Positions 53,976 through 62,517 of a stretch of 64,000 nt of DNA are shown piece after piece (position 1 is the stretch's first letter; every line of letters begins with the position of its first letter). The stretch lies in the NCBI RefSeq assembly GCF_011777495.1, contig NZ_JAATJS010000002.1, positions 496,001 to 560,000 of the forward strand. Direction: 5' to 3'. The position numbers were made by a program, and so were the translations under genes. Source of the stretch: Microvirga terricola. Lineage in GTDB: Bacteria > Pseudomonadota > Alphaproteobacteria > Rhizobiales > Beijerinckiaceae. Under the pieces are notes generated by a model, which made no database searches, had not been told where the DNA came from, and saw only the letters and a list, made by a program, of their open reading frames with translations.

Positions 53976-54422
53976 TCACGCTGGCGTCAGGTGCTGCTCG
54001 ATCTCTTTGGGCGTGCAGTGGGTGAGATCCTTGTCGATCTCGGTTCTGACGAGTTTTTTAAGAGGCTCGGGCATTTCCTGCCGCAGATAGGACAGGGTCC
54101 GCGGCGGCGCAACAAGGATCAGTCCATCCACCGGGTGCTGCTGGTGAAGAGATTTTACTGCGGCAACCACATCCCGCGCGAATTGCTGCTCCTGCATCTC
54201 GTGCCAATCCGTCTGCTCCATGGCGCTGCGCATGGAGCCGACGCTTTGAAACGCGCGGCCTGGTTTGTCCGTGCCCTGAACACGCGTCGGCGGGTTGGGG
54301 GTGGATTCCAAGCTTTGCGTGAGATGGAGATGCGGCTTCAGCGCTGTCCCGCTATCGTCGAGAAGAGACGCCTTGCGGCCATCGGCAACGACGACCAAAA
54401 TATGAGATCGGGGATGAGGCAT
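53976..54422 (-). CDS. host attachment family protein (AtsE/baeRF-like)
   Basis: 148 residues. PHPRSHILVVVADGRKASLL at the start and the C-terminal VDGLILVAPPRTLSYLRQ are typical of the protein required for attachment to host cells (PF10116), a branch of the archaeal-bacterial eRF1-like clan. The name comes from an Agrobacterium attachment mutant and does not prove host interaction here. The ATG 54422 has GGAG nine bases upstream; a TTG at 54446 is less likely. Downstream of the octaheme gene by 60 bases. Confidence 0.87.
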   Translation of the reverse strand: MPHPRSHILVVVADGRKASLLDDSGTALKPHLHLTQSLESTPNPPTRVQGTDKPGRAFQSVGSMRSAMEQTDWHEMQEQQFARDVVAAVKSLHQQHPVDGLILVAPPRTLSYLRQEMPEPLKKLVRTEIDKDLTHCTPKEIEQHLTPA

Positions 54423-54481
54423 AACGATGAACTCCGTCTCTCTCAATGCTTGTCGAGGGCCGCCGGTTTCAATGTCGGGTC

Positions 54482-56809
54482 TTAGGGCTTCGGGGCCTGT
54501 TTGAGCTGGCCGATGAGGCGTGACAGGTTCAGATCGTCGGGCGTCAGAATGCGCAGTCGCTCTGCGTAGCCGAGGGCCATTGCGATGTCGCGCTGGCGCA
54601 AGGAATCCTGCATCAGCGCCGCAAGGATCTCGGCATTATCGGGGCGCGCCCCAAGCGCCTGTTCAAGAATGCGGCGAGCCTCGTCCGGTTGTCCTGCGGA
54701 TTGCAGGGCCACCGCATAAACATAGGCGTAGCGTGCATTGTTTGCCTCGAGCTCGGCGGCGCGGCGCAGCTGCTCCAGCGCCTCCGGATAGCGTTTGAGT
54801 CGCACCAGCGTCAGGCCCAGCGCGTGACGAGGCGCTGCGGCTTCCGGCGCGACGGAAATGGCAGAGCGCAGCAGTTGCTCGGCCTGCGCATCGCGCCCTT
54901 GCGTACGATAGAGATCCGCAAGATTCACCCGTGCGGGGACAGAGGCGGGGGCGAGTTTGATGGCGGCGAGATATTCGGCCTCCGCTTCCGCCGTCTTGCC
55001 CTGACGCGCGAAGAACCCGGCGAGATTGTTGCGGCTTTCGGGGCGGTCCGCGTTGAAGCGTTCAGATGCCACATACTCTTCGGCTGCGCGCTCGAAGGCT
55101 GCGCGGCTTTCGGGTGGTATTGCGGTAGCCGGAACGCCCGCAAGCGCGAGCGCGGCCGCAATGCGCACGCCTTGTACGGGATCGGAAAGAAGAGGGCTTA
55201 CGCGCCGCCCGCGCTGGTCCGGCGGAAGCGAGACGACGCCGCGCAGGGCAGCGATGCGCACCATCGGATCGGGGTCACTCAGGCTCGTTGCGATGACGGA
55301 ATCGACCTCAGCCGAAGGGCGCCCGTTGAGTTCGATGAGCGCGGTCCCGCGGGCAATGGCGGGTGCCGCGCCGTCCTGCGCCACCTTGAGAAGAAGCTCG
55401 CGCGCCTCGGGACGATTCTGCCGCGCGGCATGGAAGGCTTCAGCATAAGTCTGGAAACCCTTGCGGGTCGGTCCGTGCCACCGCTCCACCGCACTTGAGG
55501 ACCACGCGGCGGTCTTGTCCGTGTGGCAATCGTTGCAGGCATTGGGCGTATTAAGCGTGACCGAGAGATCGGGACGCGGAATGCGGAAGCTGTGATCGTG
55601 CCGCTTGTCTACCACCATGTAGGTACGATCGGGCATGTGGCACGAAATGCAATCAGGCGCGGAAGGCCCTGCGGCATGGCCGGTATGCACAATGGTCGCG
55701 AATTTTTCAAGCCGATGACACTGCGAGCAGACTTCCGCTCCTGCAGCTTTGAGTTTGCCGCTATGTGGATCGTGGCAGTCGGTGCAGACGACTCCCTTCG
55801 CGTACATCTTGCTCTGCAGAAAAGACGCGTAGTTATAAACCTCGTCGCGCATCTGACCGTCGGCCTCGAAAAGATCGGCGGTCAGGAAAGTGGGTAGATG
55901 CGTATCGGCGAGTGGGCGTCCCGGACGCCAGGCATCGCTGAACTGGCCCCGGCGCGCGTGACAACGCGCGCACATCTCCACCTCGCCGCCATGGGCCTGC
56001 GGCACGGTGTTGGCAGGACTTCCGGTTTTCGGGTCGGGAAACCAGGTGATGGGCGCGCGCGGCGTCACGACGGATGCAAATCCGGAATGCGCCACACCAG
56101 CGGGTTGCCCGCCATTGGCCCAGGCCAGATGACCCGATGCGGGGCCATGGCAGGATTCGCAGCCGAGGCTGATTTCCGAGAATGTCGTGTGAAAAGTGTT
56201 TTTCTCCGAGTCGTAGCCTTTCTTCACGTTAGTCGAATGGCATTCGGCACACATGTAATTCCAGTTCTGGAAAAGGCCGGTCCAATGCAGCGGGTCGGTG
56301 TGCGGCATCGGCGTGTCGGGGTAGAGATGGAACCAGCGCTGCCCGCCTTCCGCAGCTTTTCGCGTATCCCACGCGAAGGGGAGTGCCTGCAGGCGTCCGT
56401 CAGGAAACTCGACCAGATATTGCTGCAGCGGTTCGAGCCCAAAGGTGTACTTCACCGTGAACGCGGCAGTCTTTCCGTCCTTGCTGTCAGTCTCGACGAC
56501 GAAGCGGCCGTCCTTGCGGAAGAACCGAGCCTTGGAGCCGTAGTGCTCGGCGAACGCGTCGTTGAAGTCCCCGAGAACGGTCGTGTCGTTCGCCTCCTGC
56601 ATCGCGCGGGCGTGTTGGGAGGTGCGCCACGCGTTCGCTTCGGTGGCATGACAACCCATGCAAGTCGCTGAGCCCACATAAGTCTCTCCCCCCGTTTCGG
56701 CATGGAGGGGTTGAGAGCCCCCATCGATCATGAAGGCTGCGCCGACGAGGCCGAGGGAGAGGGCAAAGACCCAAGCAATGGAGTTCAGCGGCTGGAGCAT
56801 CTTGTGCAT
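54482..56809 (-). CDS. octaheme cytochrome c with HEAT and TPR repeats
   Basis: 775 residues. A signal anchor (about residues 8-30) is followed by eight CxxCH heme sites: CMGCH, CAECH, CESCH, CARCH, CTDCH, CSQCH, CISCH and CNDCH, all before residue 450. The next part has HEAT-like helices (SDPDPMVRIAALRGVVSLP) and then at least four TPRs (about 595-770). Redox reaction unknown; the layout recalls cytochrome c-554/nitrite-reductase-like multiheme proteins that anchor partners through TPRs. ATG 56809 is one of three possible starts (TTG 56821, ATG 56800). Confidence 0.92.
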   Translation of the reverse strand: MHKMLQPLNSIAWVFALSLGLVGAAFMIDGGSQPLHAETGGETYVGSATCMGCHATEANAWRTSQHARAMQEANDTTVLGDFNDAFAEHYGSKARFFRKDGRFVVETDSKDGKTAAFTVKYTFGLEPLQQYLVEFPDGRLQALPFAWDTRKAAEGGQRWFHLYPDTPMPHTDPLHWTGLFQNWNYMCAECHSTNVKKGYDSEKNTFHTTFSEISLGCESCHGPASGHLAWANGGQPAGVAHSGFASVVTPRAPITWFPDPKTGSPANTVPQAHGGEVEMCARCHARRGQFSDAWRPGRPLADTHLPTFLTADLFEADGQMRDEVYNYASFLQSKMYAKGVVCTDCHDPHSGKLKAAGAEVCSQCHRLEKFATIVHTGHAAGPSAPDCISCHMPDRTYMVVDKRHDHSFRIPRPDLSVTLNTPNACNDCHTDKTAAWSSSAVERWHGPTRKGFQTYAEAFHAARQNRPEARELLLKVAQDGAAPAIARGTALIELNGRPSAEVDSVIATSLSDPDPMVRIAALRGVVSLPPDQRGRRVSPLLSDPVQGVRIAAALALAGVPATAIPPESRAAFERAAEEYVASERFNADRPESRNNLAGFFARQGKTAEAEAEYLAAIKLAPASVPARVNLADLYRTQGRDAQAEQLLRSAISVAPEAAAPRHALGLTLVRLKRYPEALEQLRRAAELEANNARYAYVYAVALQSAGQPDEARRILEQALGARPDNAEILAALMQDSLRQRDIAMALGYAERLRILTPDDLNLSRLIGQLKQAPKP

Positions 56810-57344
56810 GATGCCATCCAAACGTTGCAGCGCAGCTTGGCGTTCCAGAAAAGGGGATTTCTCCTAGGGGCTACTACGCGGCCTCGCCTTTCCGATGGCA
56901 GAAGCGTGGGGCGGCAAAACGTATAAGTGAGAAGCGCTCGCAGGTGAGTCTCCCTGCTCCCTACGAGAGCTTTCCAAAGCGCGGTATCGCCCGACTTTTC
57001 ATTGGCCGCTGGGGATGCTGAGTGCGGTTCGAATCCGAGGAAAGTTCAGCATCTTGCCTTAATTGCATGGTCAAATGCGGCGTTGCCAAGTTTGGCCAGA
57101 TTTCAAAGGCCCATTTAAGTTTTTAGTCTCACAAACTCATGTCGAATGCTCGCTCTTCTCGCGAAAATGCCGCTTCAAATGTCGTTGCGTTGCGTTATAT
57201 AGTGGCGCGAGCGGACGGATATGCTCACAACGAACCGCGCGGACATGAAGTCGGGAATGAACGGGCAGGTTGCATGATGGGGCAGAGATGCGGGTCGACC
57301 TGCCGGCGTCCTCCAGGCGGCCAACCGCACAGCGAGAACTCTTG
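56810..57344. other. 535-base region without a supported gene
   Basis: This region separates the octaheme gene and the HWE kinase, which diverge. It holds GATGCTGA (57014-57021) and TCAGCATC (57046-57053), an 8-bp inverted repeat with 24 bases between. Within the loop GGTTCGAATCC looks like a tRNA T-arm but no cloverleaf can be folded. No promoter is clear. In-frame codons before the kinase ATG (57270-57344) could extend that gene. Confidence 0.4.
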
Positions 57345-59354
57345 ATGGACGCGAGAATGGTCGACTCTCCTCAAGAGAAACGCTTCTTCCTTTCCGGCGG
57401 CGGCGAAATGGGCGCTTTGATGAGGGCTCATGATTGGAAGCGAACGCCGCTCGGAGACACGGCAGCGTGGCCACAATCTCTGCGGACCCTCGTCGGTGTC
57501 TTGCTCGGTTCCCGACGTCCGGGGTTCATCGTCTGGGGTCCGGACCGGGCGATGCTTTACAATGATGGCTATGCGCCACTGCTCGGACAGCGTCATCCAG
57601 CTGCGCTCGGGCGGCCTTTCGGCGAGGTCTGGCCCGATCTGGTTGAGACGATGGGGCCCGCCTTGGACAGGGCCTATGCCGGCGATGCGGTGTCGGCGGA
57701 CGAGATCACCTTCGTCATGCAACCCGGGGACGATCTGGAGGGGGTCCATTTCGCCTTCTCCTGCACGCCGATCATTGTCGGCGACGAGGAGGTTGCTGGC
57801 CTGATTTGCCTCGGCGCCAAGACGCGTGCGCAAATGCTTGCCGAAAAGCATATGAGGTTCCGCCTTGAGCTTGACGAGCGGCTGCGCCACCTCGCCGATC
57901 CGCGTGAGGTCATGGCGGTCGCGGCCGAGATGCTGGGGCGTCATCTTCGCGCTTCGCGCGCCAATTACGGATACATCTCGGACACGCCGGCGGGGGAAAT
58001 CTTCACGGTCGAGCGCGATTGGACCGACGGTCAGACGCCGAGCCTCGTAGGGCAATATCGCGTCGACGATTTCGGCGAACCCCTGATCCGGGAATTGAAG
58101 CAGGGAAACACGGTCTGCCTGCATGACGCCTTCAATGACGAGATGACTGCGGGTGCGGGCATCGCCGCGACCTATGTCGCTATCGGCGCTCGCTCGGGCA
58201 TCACCGTGCCGCTCATCAAAGGTGGGCGTGCCGCGGCGGCTCTGCTGGTTCATCAGGTCGAGCCGCGCCAGTGGCGCGAGGATGAGGAAGTGCTGACGCG
58301 ACAGGTCGCAGAACGCACGTGGGATGCTGTGGAACGTGCGCTTGCGGAGATGGCTCTGCGACGGAGCGAGGCGCGCTCACGCGATATTCTGGAAAGCATC
58401 AATGATGCCTTCTATGCCGTCGATCACGAGTGGCGCTTCACTTATGTTAATCGCCGCACGGAGGAGTTCTGGGGGCGAAAGCGCGAGGAATTGATGGGGC
58501 GGGTGCTGTGGGAGGCCTTTCCCGAGGCGGCGGCGGGGGAAACGCACCGGGCCCACGTCACAGCGATGGAGGGCGGGCGCCCCATTCAATTGGAAGCGCC
58601 GTCGCCATTTGATCAGCGATGGCTCGACATCAGCATCTTTCCCAAGGCAGACAAGGGCCTGTCCGTTTATTTCCGAGACATCACCGAGCGCAAGCGCGTG
58701 GAGGCGCATCGCGAACTGCTGCTCAACGAGTTGAACCACCGCGTCAAGAATACGCTTGCTACCGTGCAGTCCATTGCAATCCAGACCTTGCGCAACGCCG
58801 ACGTGGCAGGCGACGCCCGCAATTCGCTTGAATCACGCCTGTTTGCGCTCTCGCGCGCCCACGACATTCTCACACAAAGGCACTGGGAGGGCGCGGCGCT
58901 CGCGCAGATCGTAGCGCAGGCTCTGGAGCCATATCGCGGCGAGCGCGAAAAGCGCCTCCACAGCGAGGGGCCGGATATCAATCTCGCCCCACGCGCGGCA
59001 CTCGCCATTGCCATGGCCTTGCAAGAGCTCGCTACGAACGCCGTGAAATACGGAGCGTTGTCGAACGAGACAGGCGAGGTTTTCATCCGCTGGTCGCTCG
59101 ACGATGCGGCCGAGCCGTCCTTGCTGACATTGACCTGGGAAGAACGAGGCGGTCCGACGGTGCAGCCGCCGCAGCGGCGCGGGTTCGGATCGCGTCTGAT
59201 CGAGCGGAGTTTGGTGCAGGATCTTCACGGCGGGGCGAAAATCGAATTCGCGCCGACGGGTGTGGTTTGCGCGGTCGATATTCCGCTGCCCGTGGCAAAA
59301 GCCGGGTTGTCGCTGCTGGACGAGAAAGGGCAGGGATTTAGCCCTTCCGCATAG
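57345..59354 (+). CDS. HWE-family sensor histidine kinase with PAS and GAF domains
   Basis: 669 residues. A PAS-like region (about 60-170: IVWGPDRAMLYNDGYAPLLG) is followed by a GAF domain (about 180-340), a second PAS (360-460: AFYAVDHEWRFTYVNRRTEEF) and the kinase core. The core has H in LNELNHRVKNTLATVQSIA and the LTWEERGG motif of the HWE subfamily (Arg-rich H box, WE near the N2 box). These kinases respond to light or stress in alphaproteobacteria. No membrane segment. ATG 57345 is the best-supported start, with alternatives at 57288 and 57270. Partner regulator not in the window. Confidence 0.9.
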   Translation: MDARMVDSPQEKRFFLSGGGEMGALMRAHDWKRTPLGDTAAWPQSLRTLVGVLLGSRRPGFIVWGPDRAMLYNDGYAPLLGQRHPAALGRPFGEVWPDLVETMGPALDRAYAGDAVSADEITFVMQPGDDLEGVHFAFSCTPIIVGDEEVAGLICLGAKTRAQMLAEKHMRFRLELDERLRHLADPREVMAVAAEMLGRHLRASRANYGYISDTPAGEIFTVERDWTDGQTPSLVGQYRVDDFGEPLIRELKQGNTVCLHDAFNDEMTAGAGIAATYVAIGARSGITVPLIKGGRAAAALLVHQVEPRQWREDEEVLTRQVAERTWDAVERALAEMALRRSEARSRDILESINDAFYAVDHEWRFTYVNRRTEEFWGRKREELMGRVLWEAFPEAAAGETHRAHVTAMEGGRPIQLEAPSPFDQRWLDISIFPKADKGLSVYFRDITERKRVEAHRELLLNELNHRVKNTLATVQSIAIQTLRNADVAGDARNSLESRLFALSRAHDILTQRHWEGAALAQIVAQALEPYRGEREKRLHSEGPDINLAPRAALAIAMALQELATNAVKYGALSNETGEVFIRWSLDDAAEPSLLTLTWEERGGPTVQPPQRRGFGSRLIERSLVQDLHGGAKIEFAPTGVVCAVDIPLPVAKAGLSLLDEKGQGFSPSA

Positions 59355-59422
59355 TCCCCAAAACTTTGGTCACCGCCGGTGCCGCGGCGATCCGGTTTTG
59401 CGGGATACTTCCCCCGCGAGGC

Positions 59423-59662
59423 TCAGTTGAGCGCGTGGGTCGGCGCATCGCCCATCAGCGCGGCGCGTGCTGCCAGCATCAACGCTTCGCCAAGTTCGAG
59501 CGCATGCTCGGGCGTCATCGCCACCGGCATCTGATGCCGGATGCCTTGCTCAAATTCGGCCGGCGTCTTGGCCATTTCGATCACCATCATCGCGTCGCGG
59601 CCGTCAAGCGTGCCGACCGAGAAGCTGGTGAGGGCCCCAATTCCTTCGAGATCTTTGGACAT
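59423..59662 (-). CDS. small conserved-looking protein of unknown function
   Basis: 79 residues starting MSKDLEGIGALTSFSVGTLD. The body is soluble, with an Ala-rich helix near the end (LELGEALMLAARAALMG). I do not recognise the family. GGAG seven bases before ATG 59662 gives the start; a 41-residue in-frame upstream extension looks non-coding. Divergent from the small envelope operon. Confidence 0.7.
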   Translation of the reverse strand: MSKDLEGIGALTSFSVGTLDGRDAMMVIEMAKTPAEFEQGIRHQMPVAMTPEHALELGEALMLAARAALMGDAPTHALN

Positions 59663-59826
59663 GTGTTGTCTCCGTTTTCTATTGCCGCGAGATTTACTCC
59701 CATGCCCCAACGTTGTCTGCTCTCCGACTATAGAGTGGATAATATTACTATGTCGATTTTTCTTATTTTCTTTAGATTCTCGCAACGGAATTTAACATTA
59801 TTACATACCGTCGCCGAAGCTGCGGC

Positions 59827-59840
59827 TTGACCAAGATCAA
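59827..59840. promoter_or_regulatory. FNR/FixK-type box (TTGA-N6-TCAA)
   Basis: TTGA (59827-59830), six bases, TCAA (59837-59840); the full sequence TTGACCAAGATCAA is close to the alphaproteobacterial FnrN/FixK consensus. It lies 131-144 bases before the plus-strand operon start and 165-178 bases before the minus-strand gene. This suggests oxygen control of one or both units. The 59663-59970 gap also has an AT-rich stretch at 59741-59815 and no other clear feature. Confidence 0.5.
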
Positions 59841-59970
59841 TGTCCTAAAAGGCCATTGAACCTAGACGCTAAGGCCGTCCCCTCTTTGATGGACCTTGCC
59901 ATTCCAGGAGCGGAGCCAAAAATCTCAAGCGTTGCCGCCGGTCGGAAAGGGCCGACAGAAAGGACGACAG

Positions 59971-60207
59971 ATGCCCGATTTCTCAAAACTTTACGACGAT
60001 CTCAAGCGTGCCCGAGACGAGATCAAGCTCAAGATACATCTCGGCTCCAAGGACGCTCAGGACGAATGGGCCGAACTCGAACGGCGCTGGGCTACTTTCG
60101 AAAACAAGGCTGAACTCGAGCGCAGTGCGAAAGATGTAAGCGATGCAGTAAAGATTCTCGGCTCCGAACTGAAGGACGCCTTCCAGCGCGTACGCAAGGC
60201 CCTTTGA
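59971..60207 (+). CDS. small charged helical protein of unknown function
   Basis: 78 residues, MPDFSKLYDDLKRARDEIKL and onward, almost all helix-forming and charged, with no membrane segment. AAGGA six bases before ATG 59971 is a good ribosome-binding site. It is first of a run of four genes including DUF883-like, YqjE-like and cls, so a link to the cell envelope is likely but not shown. Confidence 0.75.
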   Translation: MPDFSKLYDDLKRARDEIKLKIHLGSKDAQDEWAELERRWATFENKAELERSAKDVSDAVKILGSELKDAFQRVRKAL

Positions 60208-60209
60208 CC

Positions 60210-60509
60210 ATGGCGCGCTCGACACCGGTTCAGGAAGAGCTCGGCGCCTTGCAGGCCGAGCTCCGCAAGATGCCGAAATCCGAGACGCGCGGGAACGCGG
60301 AAAGCCGGGCGCAGGCTCGGGCCGAGGAAAACGCGGCACCCACCGAGAATGCCGCCGATGAACTCGAAGCGCAGTTGAGTGATCTCGGCGATGCCTTGTC
60401 AGGCTATGCGGGCCAAGCCGAGGATTTCATCGCCAAGCACCCGCTCGTCTCCGTTCTGACGGCTTTCGCGCTGGGCGTCGCCATCGGCGGGCTGCTGAGG
60501 AGAGACTAA
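60210..60509 (+). CDS. DUF883-like (ElaB/YqjD) C-tail-anchored protein
   Basis: 99 residues. A charged helical N-terminus precedes a C-terminal hydrophobic tail KHPLVSVLTAFALGVAIGGL with final RRD, as in ElaB/YqjD proteins that associate with ribosomes and anchor in the inner membrane in stationary phase. The ATG 60210 follows the previous stop by two bases; a TTG two codons earlier is possible. Confidence 0.85.
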   Translation: MARSTPVQEELGALQAELRKMPKSETRGNAESRAQARAEENAAPTENAADELEAQLSDLGDALSGYAGQAEDFIAKHPLVSVLTAFALGVAIGGLLRRD

Positions 60510-60512
60510 ATC

Positions 60513-61016
60513 ATGATGGACAGCCTCATGCGTAACCTTCGCGTCCTGTGGCGCGCGGAAACGATCATCGCCGACATCAGGTTCCGGCAGATCGCAACGC
60601 GCTCGGGCTTGCGCGGAGCGGCGGCTTTCCTTGGCATCTTCGCTTATCTGATGGCCAATCTCGCGGTGTTCTTCGCGCTCCTGCCGGCCTGGGGCTCGAT
60701 TGGGGCGGCGGCGCTCATCGCGCTTGGAAACATCGTCCTCGCGATCCTCCTTCTGGTGCTCGCCGAGCGGTCGCGGCCGGGGCGGGAGATGGAACTGGCC
60801 TTGGAGGTGCGCAACGCGGCGCTTCAGGGCCTGGAAACCGATGCACAGGCCGTGCAGGCGCAACTGGCCGAACTGCGCGACGAGGTGAGGGGAATGCGAC
60901 AGGCCGTTGTCGGCTTCGTGCGCCATCCCGTCGATTCCGTTTTGCCGGGATTGATCGTGCCGCTGGCCGGCGCGATTATCAAAGGGCTGAAGAAGTCCGA
61001 CGGGGAGAAGACGTGA
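60513..61016 (+). CDS. YqjE-like/phage-holin-family membrane protein
   Basis: 167 residues. Two adjacent membrane segments (about 37-58 and 63-84: FLGIFAYLMANLAVFFALLP) are followed by a cytoplasmic coiled coil with VRNAALQGLETDAQAVQAQL. This is the YqjE/holin-X (PF07332) layout; it does not indicate a prophage. It starts three bases after the DUF883-like gene, as yqjD and yqjE do in E. coli. Confidence 0.85.
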   Translation: MMDSLMRNLRVLWRAETIIADIRFRQIATRSGLRGAAAFLGIFAYLMANLAVFFALLPAWGSIGAAALIALGNIVLAILLLVLAERSRPGREMELALEVRNAALQGLETDAQAVQAQLAELRDEVRGMRQAVVGFVRHPVDSVLPGLIVPLAGAIIKGLKKSDGEKT

Positions 61017-61065
61017 CGATAGCCTCTTGCGCGCGCGGCGCGATCCATAGGCCCCGGCAGGTGCG

Positions 61066-62502
61066 ATGAGCCTCATCGGCGCCATTTCGTGGGCCGAAAT
61101 CTATCTCGCTTCCGAATGGGTCATTCGGATCGTGATGCTGATCGTCGTACCGTTCAGGCGCTCGCCGGAAGCGGCGAAGGGTTGGCTGCTCTTCGTCTTC
61201 TTCCTGCCGTGGCCGGCGCTGATCGTCTATCTCTTCATCGGCCGTCCGGCCTATCCCCGCTGGCGGCGTGAGCGGTTCGCGCGTCTGCCGGTGGTGTTCA
61301 AGACCGTCACTGACCGAGTGCGGGAGGTCACGGCGCGCCAGGAGCCCGACCTTCCGGCCAACCTGATCCAGGCGGCAACGCTGATCCAAAATCTCGGACG
61401 CTTCCCGAGTCTCGACGGCAACGCCGCCGAACTGTTGACCGATTACCAGGGCTCCATCGACCGGCTGGTGGCCGATATCGACAAGGCCCGTTCGCACATC
61501 CACCTGCTGTTCTACATCTTCGCCAATGACGAGACAGGCTGGAAGGTCATCAGCGCACTCACCCGCGCAACCGAGCGCGGCGTCACCTGCCGCGTGCTCA
61601 TCGACGCGCTCGGGTCGCGGCCATGGGCCGCCAGCGTGGTCGAGGCATTGAAGGCAGGCGGGGTTGCCGTGCAACTTGTTCTGCCGGTCAGCTTGCTGCG
61701 CCCAACGTCCACCCGCGCGGATTTGCGCAACCACCGCAAGATCGCCGTCATCGACGGCGAGATCGGCTATGTCGGTTCGCAGAATATCGTCAATGCCGAT
61801 TTCAATGCGGGCATCGTCAACCAGGAGCTGGTCGTGCGCACACGAGGGCCCGTGGTTCTCGAATTGCAGGCCGTGTTCGTCGCCGACTGGTTCCTGGAAA
61901 CCGAGGAGGTTTTAGACGATCCGGCCCTTTTCCCCGAACCGAGGCGCTTGGGTGACATCGTCGCGCAGGTCTTGCCGAGCGGGCCGGATTATCCGGAGGC
62001 CGGCACGGGACGGTTGATCGAGGCGATGGTTCATGGTGCGCGCAAGCGCGTCGTGATGACGACGCCCTATTTCATTCCGAACGAGGCGCTGCTCAACGCG
62101 CTGGAAACCGCCGTGCTGCGCGGTGTTGAGGTGCACATCGTGCTGTCCCGCCCGGTCGATCAGGTGCTCGTGAACCTCGCACAGCGCTCCTATTACGCGG
62201 AACTGCTTGAGGCTGGCGTCAGAATCCACCTCTATCGTGACAAGCTGCTCCACGCGAAGACCGTGAGCGTGGACAACCGGGTTTCGCTGATCGGGTCGAG
62301 CAACATCGACATCCGCTCTTTCGTCCTCAATGCCGAGGCCAGCGTGATTTTGTTCGACCGGGAGGTCAACCGATTGCTGCGCAAGGAGCAGGAGCGCTAT
62401 TTCGCCGCGAGCGAGACGCTGACGCTCGAAGCATGGAACGCTCGGCCGCTTTACGCGAAAGCGACCGAGAATATTGCGCGCCTGATGAGCCCGCTCTTGT
62501 GA
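61066..62502 (+). CDS. cls: cardiolipin synthase (phospholipase D superfamily)
   Basis: 478 residues. Two N-terminal membrane segments (about 15-30 and 40-58) precede two HKD motifs: H223-K225-D230 (RNHRKIAVIDG) and H396-K398-D403 (LLHAKTVSVDN). It condenses two phosphatidylglycerol molecules into cardiolipin at the inner membrane. It is 49 bases after the YqjE-like gene and probably shares the operon with it. Length and motifs are normal. Confidence 0.93.
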   Translation: MSLIGAISWAEIYLASEWVIRIVMLIVVPFRRSPEAAKGWLLFVFFLPWPALIVYLFIGRPAYPRWRRERFARLPVVFKTVTDRVREVTARQEPDLPANLIQAATLIQNLGRFPSLDGNAAELLTDYQGSIDRLVADIDKARSHIHLLFYIFANDETGWKVISALTRATERGVTCRVLIDALGSRPWAASVVEALKAGGVAVQLVLPVSLLRPTSTRADLRNHRKIAVIDGEIGYVGSQNIVNADFNAGIVNQELVVRTRGPVVLELQAVFVADWFLETEEVLDDPALFPEPRRLGDIVAQVLPSGPDYPEAGTGRLIEAMVHGARKRVVMTTPYFIPNEALLNALETAVLRGVEVHIVLSRPVDQVLVNLAQRSYYAELLEAGVRIHLYRDKLLHAKTVSVDNRVSLIGSSNIDIRSFVLNAEASVILFDREVNRLLRKEQERYFAASETLTLEAWNARPLYAKATENIARLMSPLL

Positions 62503-62517
62503 GCGGTTGCGTCGGCG

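Noticed and set aside
57021..57045. tRNA gene
   Set aside because: Only a T-arm-like GGTTCGAATCC is present; acceptor, D and anticodon arms cannot be formed.
59782..59812. EcfG general-stress promoter (GGAAC-N16/17-CGTT)
   Set aside because: The best match reads GGAAT and CGTC, deviating in both elements.
59877..60113. Alternative frame upstream of and over the 78-residue protein
   Set aside because: No ribosome-binding site, Arg/Gln-rich content and wrong frame relative to the coupled downstream genes.
60513..61016. Prophage holin
   Set aside because: The holin-like family name is misleading; neighbours are DUF883-like and cls genes and there are no phage genes.
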